Shown: one piece after another, positions 1 to 12,669 of the stretch
How the letters are laid out: each line of letters begins with the position of its first letter
Numbering within the stretch: the first letter of the stretch is position 1
Assembly: GCA_034509735.1 (NCBI GenBank)
Contig: JACGWO010000005.1
Span: forward strand, 30,348,479-30,412,478
Source: Sesamum alatum
Taxonomy: Eukaryota; Streptophyta; Magnoliopsida; Lamiales; Pedaliaceae
Direction: 5' to 3'
DNA: 64,000 bases
Translations under genes and position numbers: made by a program
The notes under the pieces: generated by a model
Seen by the model: the letters and a program-made list of their open reading frames with translations, nothing else
What the model was told of the DNA's origin: nothing
The model's database searches: none

Positions 1-192
1 TAAGTGGAAAAAAAATCCTGTGTTATTAAGAATGAAGCAAGAAGGCCTCTCAGTGTATGAAGTGGTGTTCACGTGCGGCAGCTGTATTTTGTTGACGTTT
101 TTTACTCTGTTTTTTTTTTCTCTTTACTAATTTTCCCTTGTTCTGTAATTTAAAATGGTTGAACTTGCACCATTGTCTTTGTCACATTCTAG

Positions 193-656
193 GTGAAAAA
201 AGAGTGTAGATTGGCTTCAAAATGGAAAACTACTTCCCGTGAGTACAAGAAACAACTCGATTTGAGGTTTTCGAATACGCCATTTTATTGTGATGTGAAG
301 GCTGAAATTAGAACGGTGGATTCTCAAAGAAAGTCGCTAAAGGTAAATTATACTATTGTTGAAGATTTTAAGGTTGTAATTTTTTATTTTTTTTTTTATG
401 GGTGGAACCCAAGAGAGCAACTTGGGTACCAAGTGGGATGCCTATAATTTTCCATGGTCACGATGATGATGAATTCTGCTATGGATTTGAGGAGCACTGT
501 GATTCAAGGCGTGTAGAAGAAGAAATTGATGTTAACGATGTGGTTTCAAGGGTGACAAAGAATGGTGGATCTATTGATGTAAAAGAAGAAAAATTAGGGG
601 AAAATGCTAACTTTTGGATCGGGGTTAGTAGTGTGCTTTTTTTTTTTTTTTATTAG
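193..656 (+). other. Unassigned ORF pair, possible transposon fragment
   Basis: Two short overlapping open frames (193-447 and 402-656) are more codon-like than the surrounding AT-rich DNA. The first is rich in K/R and contains 'CRLASKWKTTSREYKKQL'; the second is acidic, with 'HGHDDDEFCYGFEEH'. The first loosely resembles the stretch after the zinc-finger-like region of plant MULE transposases, but the match is too weak to name. T-runs near 390 and 640 separate the frames. No start context, splice pair or neighbour supports a host gene. A MULE fossil lies just downstream on the other strand, so a transposon origin is an inference only. Confidence 0.2.
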
Positions 657-813
657 TCTTAGTTCTTTCAATGAAGTTAAAGTAATTTTCGATTTTGTAA
701 CATCCAGTTGTTAAATTGATGTTTGAATTCCAAGTTACGTTTCCAAATGAAGTTAGTAAATTTGTTGTTTTTTGTTTGTTATGTTAATAATTGAATTTGT
801 GAATAAAGAGAAA

Positions 814-1243
814 GCGTGAATACAATGACCTTCTCTGAGGTTTGCCATAATTACGGATATTCCCTCATTATTTCAAAAATTACAAATACCCACCTAAGTT
901 TTGTAAATTTTAAGAGCCTAAAATGGTCCATTTTGCCCTTGATTTTTTTTTAAAAAAATTATAGAAAAATCAACCGAAGCAATTACATTATTGCCCCTCT
1001 ATGTAAAAAACGTAAGAAATCTCCCCCTGCGCATTTTTGTCCAAATAATTTAGAAAATTTTAAAAAAATAATTCAATTTCTATAAGGACATTTTGGTTAG
1101 TTTGCCAAAAATGGATGAAAATAGGTTATTTGTTAGACGGTTACAAACCTCAGGAGGGGGGGCGAGTATTTGTAATGTTTGAAACAACGATGGGGTATTC
1201 GTAATTATACCAAACCTCAGGGAAGGTCATTGTAATTAACCCT
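814..1243. mobile_element. MITE, Mutator-type, family 1 copy 1
   Basis: A 430-bp inverted-repeat element whose arms both read as 'CCTGAGGTTTG..ATAATTAC'. It is flanked by a perfect 9-bp target duplication, AAAGAGAAA, at 805-813 and 1244-1252. The 9-bp duplication indicates the Mutator superfamily. Other copies in this window are at 13125, 31092 and 50413, with a truncated relative near 44408. It is non-coding. Confidence 0.85.
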
Positions 1244-1396
1244 AAAGAGAAACAGAGTTATAAATTGAAATACTGGAGTAAGAACAAGAAAAAGTTTTCA
1301 TTCCAACTGGCAGAGACAAAAGCATATGGGTCTAAAAGTGTTCAATCCCAAAATAGGCAATTCACGTTCACAGTCTATTTTCAAAATAAAAGCAAT

Positions 1397-1453
1397 TCAC
1401 ATTCACATTCACATTCACATTTACATTCACATTCACACTCACACTCACATTCT
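1397..1453. repeat. (ACATTC)n microsatellite
   Basis: About nine tandem hexamers of the ACATTC/ACACTC type. They create His/Ser-rich spurious open frames on the plus strand. The array lies downstream of the C-terminal end of the MULE relic. Confidence 0.9.
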
Positions 1454-1539
1454 ATTTTCAAAACAAAGTACCATACTACAAAAAACAACAACTAACACTA
1501 CGGTTTCCATGGCCTTCTCTTGTTTCTTTCTTTGATTTT

Positions 1540-4500
1540 GTCCAACACCTCTAATATAGTTGGCGTTTTGGTGTATTTACTTTTTGTAGGAATTTTTGGC
1601 CTTGTTGTATCACCAATTGGAATGAGAAGTATTCCAGTTGAACTTCCAACAGATGCCAAGCAAAGATGCATTCCTAGGGGCTTGGTACGTGATTTGTTCC
1701 TGTAGAAAACAAAGAAGATGGTTAAGCATAAGTATTAAATTCTGAAATTACATAACTTTGCAGTTTTAGGCTTACCCTAGAAGCTCAGTTTGGGCAGGTT
1801 TTGCCTTCTTGAATTCAAAAAAAGTAAATCAGGTTATAGCTTATAAGCTAGACAAACATTGAAACCTGTTATCCGATTACCTTATGAGCCCTTTTCCTAA
1901 CTGTTGCAGTAGGTTGCTCCTGATTTGCTGCTGGTGCTTGAGATTCTTGAGGGATCTCTTCAGGAATACTTACCTGCAAAATTCTTGTTAGTACTTAAAC
2001 TTTTTGAAAATAAATTGAGAAATACAAGATTCAGATAATTACCTTGAAGTATTTGGACTTGGATTAATTAGATTGCTGCAGTTTCCTTTGTTGGGGCCTA
2101 CTTCAAGGCACTTGCTGCAGGTGTGTATCAACCTCTTCTTGGTGGACCCCCGGTTTGCTGCAGCTCATCAGGGTCTTTTCTCCTCAATTTCTTTGCCCCC
2201 CCCCCCTCTCTTATTCTTCATTAGGGGTGGTCTAAATAGCTCAAATGTTGTAGTAATGTAGTCTTTAACCCCAAGGAACAACATGTATCATTTCATAATA
2301 GACCCTTAGATAATGTTTATTTCTCATAACATTTTTCAACAAATTCATCAATTTGGACTCGTTTTGACTCAATTGCTATACATCCATGGCAACAGGAGTA
2401 TCCACTCAATTGAAACATGCCACAAGTGCATGGCCCTTTTTTTTTTTCTTTTTGTCTAAATCCACCACAAAGTTGTCCAGAAAATGGTCTACTTCAAACT
2501 CATTAGCCCAACACCATCTATTATAACAGTTCCTAGCCGCCATTTGTTGTTTATTTTATTTTATTTCAGAATGTTTGGACAAACTGTTCCTGCATATTTT
2601 TCCATCCCCTCCCTTTTCTGTTGTAGCCTCATCACTATCTTTGTTCCTATCCTCAAACATACTGATTATAGGTTTATTCCTTTCTTCAAGAATATAATTA
2701 TCGATGTTTTCACACAAGTTGTTAATCAAGATGTCACACTTGCTATGAACAGGAACAAAAAATGCCCTAGAACAGTCTTCAAGATTTATCTTCATTAACC
2801 ACTCACGTGTTGTTTCTACATCTTCAGAAATTCTAGGGTCAATTTCTTAAATCCTTTTCATGTATCTTTTGAAGTCTTTTTTTATTTAAAATGGAAGCAT
2901 CCTTTCAGGAATATTCTTTCAACTCAACAGATTTAAATTTAAGCTTAAAGTTTGGTACATATGCCTTGTACAGAACCTATGTTCGCTATTTGGAACTAAA
3001 TCCTTTAATGCTTCAATAAGACCCTTCTGCCTATCTAAAATAAAATACCATTTACTGTTGCCCAATCCTCCAATTTCATCAAGCAATTTTTAAAAACCAT
3101 GTCCAAGTTTTCCTGTTTTTAACTTGTACAAAATCATGGCGATAGGAAACATGTTGTCATTCTCATCCCTACCAACAGCTGCAAGTAATTGACCCGCATA
3201 ATAGGTCTTCAAGAAACATCCATCAAGACCTATTATGGGTCTACAACCCTCGAAAAACCCCTTTCTTAAAGCTCAAAGTGAGAAATACATTTTATCTAAC
3301 ACAATTGGTTCAGAATTTTCAAGTTTTCTTTATAATCAGCTTACTATTTGGATTGAATTTTTCTCTCTATTTCATAATAATCCCCTAATTTTTCATACTG
3401 CGTTGCATCAACACCCCTAATTGATGCTAAAGCTTTCTTCTTGGCCCTCGTGCCCTTATATCTACTAACATCTACATTGCATTTTCTTAAAATTCTGTTT
3501 TGTAACTACTGAATTGGGATTGAAGGATGATCCCTTATGGCATCTTCCATCCTTATGGACAAATATTTAGCCTTAGCAATTCTCATACGTTCTAGCACAA
3601 GTGCGTTTCCCCTTCAAATTTTTTATTTGGAAAGTGGGGTCCTACATGATTGGTGAGGCATGAATTCTCCACTGACAACCATCAACCTTACATTTAGCAA
3701 TTATCCTAGCAGTTTCATTCCAAATATACTCAATGCCATACCCACGGATGATACACCAATCCCTTAAAACTTCCCTAAACTATTTTGAAGCTTTGAATGC
3801 CATTCACTCACCAAGTTTAAAGACTTAAAACTGGTTGAGTATTTAAACACAGGGTGTTTATCATTTGTTTCCCCCTCACTGTCTGGCAAACTTTTCAGAT
3901 CATCCCATCACACACAGTAGCCCAACCCTTTTCAGTTAACTCAAAAATTTTTGGCTTTAAATTTTGCTTTGTGATTACCTTTCAACATCTTCTTTAATTT
4001 TCTGACTAGTTCCAATTTTGTTGGGTTCTTGTTAATGAAAATATCATCACTACTGTCAAACTCGATGTCTTCTAAAACAAAGCTAGGGGTATCTGAATCA
4101 CTATCAAAATTAGGTTGCACATAGTCCTCATCAAATGAATCATAAACTCTGATGAGGGCTCATTTAAATTTTGTTCATATAATTTCCTTTTCCCTTTTAT
4201 CACTCACACCCCCAGTCTTGTTTTCAATCATATTTTCATACACATTTTAATAAATATATATATATATATATATTCAGACATGTTTTCATTCAAATTTGTG
4301 TGATCTTGCCACTGCCACCCTTACCCTGCCCCTCACAATCCTGCATGTCCTCATCACCCTTAATCTCAATCCCATTTTGACCCTGACCCTCTAAACCATG
4401 CTTCTCACGGTCCAGACCCTCTTTATCATCCTCAACCCTTTCGATCCCCTGCCCCTCACAGTCCTGGCTCTATGACACTCCCTCAAACACAAACCCATAA

Positions 4501-4930
4501 TCTAATTCTTCAAAATTAATTCCATCTATCGAAACCTAATTTCTTCCTCTTGTTCTTAGCTATTGGAATTCCCTGACTGTCTAAAATTTGAAGTGGTTCT
4601 CCCTGATCTTCCTCCATATAAATTTTTATTGGGACATCTAACCCTTTATAAACATTTTGCAAGCCTGCCATATAGAGATCAACGCATTCATTTTTTTATC
4701 TTTCTTAGGCATGTATCCAATTCTTTGGTAGGATTACAATAACAAAAATTTAGTCAATATATTTCTTTCGCCAACATGTCTCATACATCTCCTCTAATTC
4801 GTAGAAGTCAAGACAATCTATATCGATTTGTTCAAGTATTTTCATACTTGGACCTACATATCTAAATTGAGGTCTTTCAACAATTTTTCACCCCAATGAA
4901 AATTTATCTTATGATACTCAAAACTCTACA
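1540..4930 (-). pseudogene. Degenerate MULE (MuDR-type) transposase
   Basis: Reading the minus strand gives the normal order of a plant MULE transposase, broken by stops and frameshifts. At the N-terminus (about 4920-4740) is a segment containing 'RYVGPSMKILEQIDIDCLDF'. At 3770-3600 is the zinc-finger-like segment with 'CKVDGCQWRIHAS'. At 3245-3060 is the catalytic-core segment 'GCRPIIGLDGCFLKTYYAGQ', then 'FILDRQKGLIEAL' and 'HRFCTRHMY' at 3055-2960. At 2795-2690 is 'SKCDILINNLCENIDNYILE'. At 2440-2390 is a SWIM finger (CTC...CCH). Near 2200-2120 is the usual basic tail 'RRKDPDELQQTG', and a spliced C-terminal piece lies at about 1975-1890. No single frame spans it and no terminal repeats were found, so it is a fossil. 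The order of motifs makes the assignment firm. Confidence 0.85.
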
Positions 4931-4994
4931 ATACAATAAGAAAACACCATACATATACGCATCAGATTCAAACAAATATTATCACAAGGGGGAG

Positions 4995-5071
4995 AGGGAT
5001 GCACATAACAATATCACCGGAGGGGATGCACATAACAATATCACAGAGGGGATGCACATATCACCATCACA
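4995..5071. repeat. Short tandem repeat, ~26 bp x 3
   Basis: Three head-to-tail copies of a unit containing GGGATGCACATAACA, beginning near 4996, 5023 and 5049. They lie within a short spurious open frame. Confidence 0.7.
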
Positions 5072-6384
5072 AATAAGTCTAACAAAAACAGTATTAAAGT
5101 CTTACACAGGGGACCATAACAACACTTGAAATGGAAAATTTAGAAAGAAGGGTTTAAATATTACGGGACCTACCTTCATTGCAGCAGATTTGCAGTGTTC
5201 CAACACTCACTTCTTTTGATCCACCACCAGAATCACACAATAAGCCTTACAAAATGAAAAAATTATACCCAGAAATACAAAAGGACAAAATATATTTTAA
5301 AATAACTAGGGCACTCACATTTTTTATGTTCGATTTGAACTTTTGGTAGTCTGCACCCATATGGACCAACGTATGCAAAAAAACCCTAGAAATCGTCCAC
5401 CAGGCTATGCTATATTCAACAACAATCGAACAAAAAATAGAGTAAAAAAGTAGGCAATATTACCCTGACACTGTTGTATTTCCTTCACAACCTTCTTGTT
5501 GTAGATTAAACGTGAAATTCTTGTTTTTTCCTACGAATCGTCAAAATGGTGTTCATTATTTTCATGAAAAAACAACAAAAAACAACCTAAAAAACTTAAA
5601 GACTACTATCCCAAAACTGAATTAATACCTTGTAAAATACTTTTCTTGGAGATTAAATGATAAAAATACCTAGTTTTTGGCCAAATCACAAGTACGAGAG
5701 AAAAGAAATTAGGGCTCAATCGTCTTTCCCTCTTCAGAAACTGAAAAATCTAATATCTAATGTGTCAACGCAGTCAACCTACTTCATTATAAGAAGGGGT
5801 ATTTTGGATATTTAACCTTTAGTTACACGTTTAATTAGTCTAGGGAGGCAGTGTGCTACTTTTTTGGAACACAGTAGGGTAAGTTGCTTCTATTTTTGCA
5901 CATGGAGGTTTTTTGCTCTTTTTGCATAATCAAGGGGGGGGGGGGGTAAAATGCATTTAACCCAATTAAAAATTGCTATAAATGAAATTTTGACCAAAAC
6001 TCACATATACATTCATTTATTTTTTTATTTTTATTTTTGAAAAAACTGTAATTTTAGTTCTATAAGTATGAGGATGGCATCTTTGGTCCTGTATGTATTT
6101 GTTTTTGCAATTTGGTTCTGTAATGGTGGAGGGAAAAGTTATTGAAGGATAACATGACATTTCAAAGAAGGGAGATTCAAGAAAGACCATATATTTGTAT
6201 AGTTGTACATATTTATTAAATTGACTGTGACAAATTAAAATATGGTATCTACATATAGTTAATTAATTGAGGGGTAAAATCGATTTTTTGTATCCATTTC
6301 TTTGGGCTGAATAGGAGAAGAAGAGATTCTAGATCAAGACTTGTTACGTGTTTGAAGTGTGTTTAGATTCCTTCCAGTTAAAAT
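5072..6384. other. Gene-free AT-rich stretch
   Basis: No coding region is recognised. The 5760-5960 part ends in a G-run at 5934-5946. From about 6000 there is a dispersed repeat of the 'TTTTAGTTCTATAAGTATGAGG' class in fragmentary form. The 6100-6384 part may be the remnant of an LTR, because the conserved leader of a Ty3/gypsy element follows it, but no LTR boundary can be drawn. Confidence 0.4.
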
Positions 6385-7795
6385 TCCCCAATCAATTTGG
6401 CACTGTCTTTGGAAAAAATTATATACACTATAGATGAAAACTCAGTCTAGAGCAATAGGAATGGTAATGCAGGACTTAGCGATCAATAGGAAGGAGGAGC
6501 GGATCACTCCCACAGGGAAGAGGATTTTCCTGTTGACAACCAACCAGATGACCTTCCTACCATCAATGAGCAGAACAAACAAGTCAACGTGCAAAGTTAG
6601 GAGGAACGTGGGGGATTCAATGGTCCACCTCATCCATCGTTGATTCAGATGACACATGAAACTCTTGGTCAACTGATTGAACATGTGTCCACCCAAGTTG
6701 CATTGAGGGTTGTGGCTCAATACATCTCTAAACATGCCATGCCCCTACGACCCCCTTGCCATCCTTATAGAAGCTATGATGCTCCTTTGGCTCCCGAGGA
6801 CCACGAGCAGAGGCCCGAGGGCCCTCGGAGGAGATGCATTACGAAGAGGTGGTGAATAGCAGGGCTCCCCAACATGAGGATAACAACTTTCCCCCACCAC
6901 TTCCTAAAGGTGTGCCACCTTGAGAATGGGAGACTTAGAGAAGAGGTCAAGTGTCGCATCCATCCAAACTCGTTAGGCCAGCAATAATAGGGGAATTTCA
7001 AGCTTACCCAACAGCAGTTGCACCACCAAGGCGCAACTTCTTTACAGTTGACATACTGGCACAAGTTGTCCAACCTGGGATTAATATCCCGAACATGAAT
7101 GAGTACAACCGGCAGGACCATCTACCCAGATTCTTAGCTAAAGCTGACCTCCTCGGCATATGTAATATTTCCTATAGCAAGATGTTTTAGATGATGCTCT
7201 TAAGGAAAGCTATGACTTGATTTAACCAATTACCTTCCAGATCCATTGAGAACTTTGAGCAGCTCTCGCAACAATTTCTACACTATTTTGCCATCAATAA
7301 AATATACCCCGAAACTATTTCTTACTGTTCACCGTGATATAATGTGAGCATGAAAGTTTTTGAGAGTGCATTTAGAGATTTTTTAAGGCAGTTCTCTAGG
7401 TCCCCCCATCAATCTTGAACTCCTGGGGAACGAAATGCAACAAAAGTTGAGGACCAGGTTCAAGGAATCTGAGAGCATAAAGTATATTAGGATCGATGAG
7501 ACTATGTGTGCAACCCTTATGAAAAGGAAGGCCTGAGAAAAATCAACACCCCGAAAAGGAAGAATGAAATAGGAACGAGCGTGATCACATGCCCCCAAGT
7601 AACTCAGCATACTACACGCCTTACATGCTCCTTGAGCAAAAATCCAGAAAGGATGAAGTCAAATAAAATATTGTCGTTTCATAGAAACAGAGGCATGAAG
7701 CTGAAGTTTGTTATCAATTGAAAAACAAAATAGAACATTTGATCCAAAAAGGATTCCTCAAGGGGATTGTAGATTGTTATCAACTAAAGTTTGTA
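6385..7795 (+). pseudogene. Ty3/gypsy retrotransposon leader and gag relic
   Basis: At 6395-6418 the sequence 'AATTTGGCACTGTCTTTGG' resembles the conserved leader just after the 5' LTR of plant Tat-type Ty3/gypsy elements. Downstream, broken frames give gag-like protein in the right order: 'FFTVDILAQVVQPGINIPNM' near 7040, 'FNQLPSRSIENFEQLSQQFL' near 7220, and 'YQLKNKIEHLIQKGFLKGIV' near 7710-7765, the usual end of the gag zinc-finger segment. Several stops and indels interrupt it. No protease, reverse transcriptase or second LTR follows; the relic stops near 7800. It is a fragment of a dead element. Confidence 0.75.
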
Positions 7796-8600
7796 GATCA
7801 TGGATACGAAAAACATATATGAGAGCCAGCATAAGATAGGAATTTGAAGAAATAATAACAGAGAGAGACAACCACCAAGCGACCAATTCCGACCAATTAG
7901 GCCTGTTTTTGGCAATTTGATCTTGTACTTTAAAAAAAATGTAGTTTGATGACACTTCCCATAAAAAAATTCATAAATCGGCCGAAATTTCTAAATTAGC
8001 GTGTCACATGCATAACACATACGATTTTTTGGTGAAATTAGCTAGAATTGTCCTCAATTTGCAAATTTTAAAAAAAAATTATAGACTAAATTGCAAAGAT
8101 AAGTTCGTAAATGACCAAAAATGTCACCCCCTTACAGTACTTATGGACTAAAATTACAATTTTCTCAAAAATAATTTACAAATTGTTTGTAGTTAATTAA
8201 TTTCAAAATGTATTTGATGTTCCGGAATAATTCTCCATTAATTCAATGGGCTCACATGCCGAAGCATGACAAAGACAAACCAAACGCAACAATGACAAGG
8301 ACACATCTCACTGAAAAATGATGAAAATAATAAAATTTAAAAAGACTTAAAATCATAATATTATTCTAAAAAATTAAAGGTAGAAATCATCTTACATGAT
8401 AAAAATACATTTAATGCAAAAATCCAGAGATTGTTCTCTCTTATTCAAATCCAAGTGACAATGCCCTCCACAGTTAAGGCATAGGAACAATAATCACAAG
8501 ATTACAATGAAAAGCAAAACAAAAAACCACCTAATATACAAGTAATACATTTTAATAATTTAACACTCCATGAATAGAGTAGTAGTAATAAATTTAGTTA
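7796..8600. other. Spacer with diverged MITE-like repeat
   Basis: No gene is seen. The 7900-8180 part is an inverted-repeat-like sequence beginning 'CAATTTGATCTTGTACTT' and ending 'GGACTAAAATTACAATTTTC'. A similar sequence occurs near 26200-26480. The rest is AT-rich spacer forming the 3' flank of transporter copy A. Confidence 0.4.
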
Positions 8601-8659
8601 GCTACAAAAATACCCTCAACTTCATTTTATCACCACAACAAATTAACCTATTCAGCTGA

Positions 8660-11600
8660 TCATGCCAACACCTTCCTACGTATAATCCCAGCATATTGCA
8701 TCCTCGTCTTGATCATGAACACCAATGCCACCAAAGCCCCGACAAAGCTCACAGCCGCCAAAATGAAGAAAGACAACCTGAAACAATGAGCTCCACTGCA
8801 AGAACTCCCCACCTCCATCCTCTCTTCTCTGTCGTAGATATAACCAATCACTCTCACTGAGAGAATGTAGGATCCCAGCGGATTAGCCACCGCAATTGTG
8901 TTGTATATAGTCCCCATATTCTGCACTCCGAATATCTCACTAGTGATCGTCGGCATCAACGACCACTGCGACCCGAAACAAACGCCCACCAACAGCAAAG
9001 CCAGGTACAAGTTCCCTCGGAAGCCCAACGCGATCATTACATGCCCTGCAGCCATTGTTGCCAGTGTGATGACCATGAACAACGGCCTCGGCCACCCCTT
9101 CCTGTGCATGAAAATGTCTGAAACGAATCCTGCCCCGAACCGGCCAAGAAAGTTCCATATACTCCATAGAGAAACCATCGTGCTTCTCTCCCTCGCCGTG
9201 TACCCCAGCGACTCCCCGATTTGGCTGATGTTATTGATTGTAGCTAGCCCGGAACCTAGTCCACACAGCATCGCCACGAACAATAGCCAGAAGTTCAACG
9301 TCCGCATTGCTTGTACGAGATTCAGATCTTCTCCTGTCATCTCCTTGTGCTGCTGCACTCCATTACCATTAACATCTGTAGTGGAATTGTCCAATTTTGC
9401 CGACTCGGGATCATCTTTCTTGATTAAAGGGGTTTTTAATGGAGAGTGCAGGGTTTGTAAGTCGTGTTTGTGGGCTTTGATGGCGACGTATAGAGGAGAA
9501 GCGATGAGGAGAAGGAGAAGGGCGAGAGTGAGAACACGAGCCCAATGAGGCAAGACGACGGTGTTGTTCAAGAAAATGAGGAACATGAGGTAGGCAGCGA
9601 CGATGACGGAAATGAAGGAGAAGGCGTTTAGGTATTTCTTGTCGTGATAGCTGCTGGACTGTGTTTGCGTGTGTTGGATTCTGACGAAAAACATGAGCAC
9701 AAGGGTGAGAAGCGGCGGCGCTACGGCCAGCATCAGAAGGAAGGTGGCGGGTTTTCCGGCGAAGAATGTTTGGTAAACTTGTATGATTATTGCCGCGCTC
9801 AGACCCAGATATCCCTGCACGAGAAAACAACGTCCCAAGCTTCAATAGTACTATTTTTACAAATTATTATTTTTAATTATTCAAAAATATTTATTGATTT
9901 ATGGTAAGTGAAATGGACTGAATAAAAATCTTATATAAGAAAAGGGAAAAGGAAAAAAACATAAATAAGAGATTAATGCAAAAGAGAGATTGGGGAAAAA
10001 AGTGAAAAAAATTATATTGGTATTATCTTGTCAAATAAGGTTAATTTTTTAAATATATCAAAAATATGTATACCATGGTAATTTTCCAAACCCCCGTGAG
10101 CTATCTACAGTATATATATTCTTGATATTCCTGTAAAAGTATAGGATAACAGATGCTAACATCCCTAAGCTACAAGAATAAAATTGCAATTTAATTCTGT
10201 CATGTTTAAATTACATATAATTTTCTAGCCAAATAACTAGAAAGATAATAAAATTATCAAAATTGTAAAATTGCAGAACTAAAATGTGAAAATGAATTCG
10301 TGCAGATCAAAAATGTCACCCCTTAAATTACATGACTAATTAAAATCGTAGTTTTGCTCTATTGTTATTATAAAGTTTAATTAATATAAATTAATATTAT
10401 GTATGTATAAATAGTACTTTTAAGTACAATTAATAATTGAACAATACTCGTATTTTTTGTACACCATTAATTTAACAACTAATATTTGTACTTTCATTAT
10501 AATAGATATATATTATATTTCATGCACAAATGATACTCTGTTTTAACAAATATCGATAAACATTTATTTAAAATCTACAAATGATATACCACCACTACAA
10601 AAAATAATGTCGTTAGCAACAACACAAATTCTATGCAAAATAGTGAAATTTTTTGCTAATTTCTGTTAACAACGGATTTAGCAAGAAAAATATTTACTTG
10701 GTAATTAGTTCTTTATCGATTTTAGCATTGAAACTTTTTATTATTGATTTTGTTAGAAATTTTACTAACAAAAATATTTGTTAGTAAAATTTTGGGGTCA
10801 AGTTTTCAAAAATTTTGCCAAGGCCAGTTATAAAATTTTGCAAATCGCAATATTAAAATTCCTTTATAATTATAACAAGAAAATATTTCATTTTTAATGC
10901 TATTGGCATAATTTCTTGTATTGCATCAAACATATTTAATTAATATTAATTGAATATATCAAACATATAAAAATATAAACTTCTAATATATTATGAGAAT
11001 ATTAGTTATGCATGATTAAATAGTCACATTAATTTACATCATCATTATATATAATATGATGCTATCAAATAATTATTTTTTCTTTTTATGTTTTGCTAAA
11101 AACATACTAGATTGGGATAAACCTGTTGTGACTACCCCAAATAAGAGAACTTAACTGCCACGAAATGTACTTCCTCTTGCCAGAGCTTATTCAGGCACTG
11201 CCCAATTTAGTTACAATAGCCCTACCAATATGTCAGTAAGTCAAGCCTAACCATCACTAGATCAAGCGAAGAAATTCTAACTCCAATTGAGTTTGATCGG
11301 ACTTGAACCAATTATATAATAAGTGTAATTCACTTATAGTGTTATTGGTATACAATTCAAAGAAAATGATCAATCACATGGCATGTGTATCATACTTGTT
11401 CTGTGATTGATTTAGTTCCGCCAAATCTAGTTCGAGTAAGAATTTTTCAATCAAATTATAGTTCGATCATCGTGAACCCATAATTTAATAAGTTCTACAT
11501 TTTTAGTGATTAATCAAATTTGTGACATTTAAGTGAAGAATTAATTCAACATTTTAGCACTAAATAATCAGAATTTGCTCAAATGACCAAAAATATGCAC

Positions 11601-12589
11601 TAAATTAAATTGGTTACGTGTACTTTTATGGATCCATCCTCGTCTGTATATCGTTTGGAGAAACATACATAATATATTCATAAATCTATACTATTATATA
11701 AAGAAAACCCTTTTTTTACTTACAAATGGTGGTTAATGACACCGTCGTACCACTTTTTTGTAATGCCAAAAATAACCCTCAATTGATATGATAATTACTT
11801 AATTCAACTTTTTAAATTCTATATTAATTGATAAATTGGTTTTTTCATTCTTTTCTTCTTCTTCTTTAACGTGATGTATTAGTTTATATATTTTACTCTT
11901 ATTTATAATATATTTTAAAGCATAAAAAATTATTTATTATGTGCACGCAAGAACATCGTGCCATGGCGGCTAGTACTAAATAACGAAAATAATTTTTCTG
12001 TGTCTGTAATTTATAACAAACTAAGTGAATATCAACCACATGAATATATATATATTTGAATTCTTTCATAATTAAATTAATTATCTGAAAATTAGAAAAT
12101 AAATAAATATACCTTCATAATGCCAACCATGGTGCCGCTGTAGTCGGGGAAGTTATGTACAGAAGTAACAACATTGGCCGTATTAAAGAATGTCTGCGCG
12201 TGAGACGCCACGAACATGAACACGCACATCACCGCCACATTCGGCGGCGCTATGGCTCCCGTCACCGCCAGCCACATGAAGAAGTACCCCACGAAGCACT
12301 GGATCGCCCCCGCAGCGTGCACCACCCAGGGCCCCCGCAGCAGGGACGGCGGACCCTGGGGGCGGCGGCGGCAGACGGAGGAGTAAAGGAAGCCGGAGAG
12401 GACTCCGGCGTTGGCGCCGATGTCCTTGAAGACGGAGATGGAGTCGAGGGTGGACTGGTCGTAGGATTGGGTGGATTTGAGGATGGGGGAGTAGATGGCG
12501 AAGGAGTAGGTGGCGCCTAAGCTGCACTGTATCCAAATGCTGGCCACCGCCGCCGCCCATTTGCTGCCACCCGCCATGAATGATTTCAT
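8660..12589 (-). CDS. NFD4-like / nodulin-like MFS transporter, copy A
   Basis: Two exons on the minus strand: exon 1 12113-12589 (159 codons, donor AAG|GTATAT) and exon 2 8660-9814 (acceptor GTGCAG|GG), phase 0, giving 543 residues. The N-terminus is the Nodulin-like domain (PF06813 type): 'KWAAAVASIWIQCSLGATYS', 'YDQSTLD', 'FKDIGANAGVLSGF', 'SVHNFPDYSGTMVGIMK'. Exon 2 supplies the remaining membrane segments, a hydrophilic loop after 'KAHKHDLQTLHSPL', and a second MFS half with 'NFLGRFGAGFVSDIF', which resembles the MFS loop 2-3 motif. About 12 membrane helices are expected; length is normal for the family. Substrate is not known. Family members are predicted membrane transporters. The 2298-bp intron is swollen by insertions compared with copy B. 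Exon 1 is identical to copy B at the nucleotide level. Assignment is confident; transported solute is not inferable. Confidence 0.93.
9815..12112 (-). other. Intron of copy A with transposon insertions
   Basis: The part next to exon 2 (about 9815-10140) and the part next to exon 1 (about 12010-12112) align with the 935-bp intron of copy B. The middle 1.4 kb is extra. It contains a CACTA-like terminus (CACTACAAAAAATAATG) at about 10593, a hairpin at 10757-10793, and a 289-bp Helitron-like element at 11685-11973. Confidence 0.7.
11685..11973 (+). mobile_element. Mini-Helitron (non-autonomous)
   Basis: It starts TCTATACTATTATATAAAG after a host A and ends with a GC-rich hairpin (GCACG...CGTGC) followed by CATGGCGGCTAG before a host T. 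Insertion between A and T, 5' TC, and a 3' hairpin with CTAG are the Helitron hallmarks. Internal sequence matches the minus-strand copy at 13689-13938 ('AATGACACCG'). Confidence 0.7.
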
Positions 12590-12656
12590 CGTAAAGCTTA
12601 TTCTGAAGCTGATGTTCTCTATGGGTGTGTGTGTGTGTCTGAATTTCGAGGGTGGG

Positions 12657-12669
12657 TATTATATAGATA
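12657..12669 (-). promoter_or_regulatory. Probable TATA box of copy A
   Basis: The minus strand reads TATCTATATAATA about 70 bp upstream of the ATG at 12589. A (CA)n run lies between it and the start codon in the presumed 5' UTR. The same arrangement occurs in copy B at 29257-29269. Confidence 0.5.

Noticed and set aside
1397..1453. CRISPR-like regular repeat
   Set aside because: Simple hexamer microsatellite without unique spacers, in a eukaryotic genome.
6100..6384. 5' LTR upstream of the gag relic
   Set aside because: No TG...CA boundaries or second copy could be found, so no LTR is called.
8898..9548. 216-codon plus-strand frame opposite exon 2 of copy A
   Set aside because: Antisense shadow of a conserved MFS coding exon; the matching frame in copy B is broken, so it is not maintained.
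12155..12520. Plus-strand open frame opposite transporter exon 1 (and its twin at 28755-29120)
   Set aside because: His/Arg/Gly-rich shadow of the GC-rich exon on the other strand; no domain, and exon 1 explains the sequence fully.
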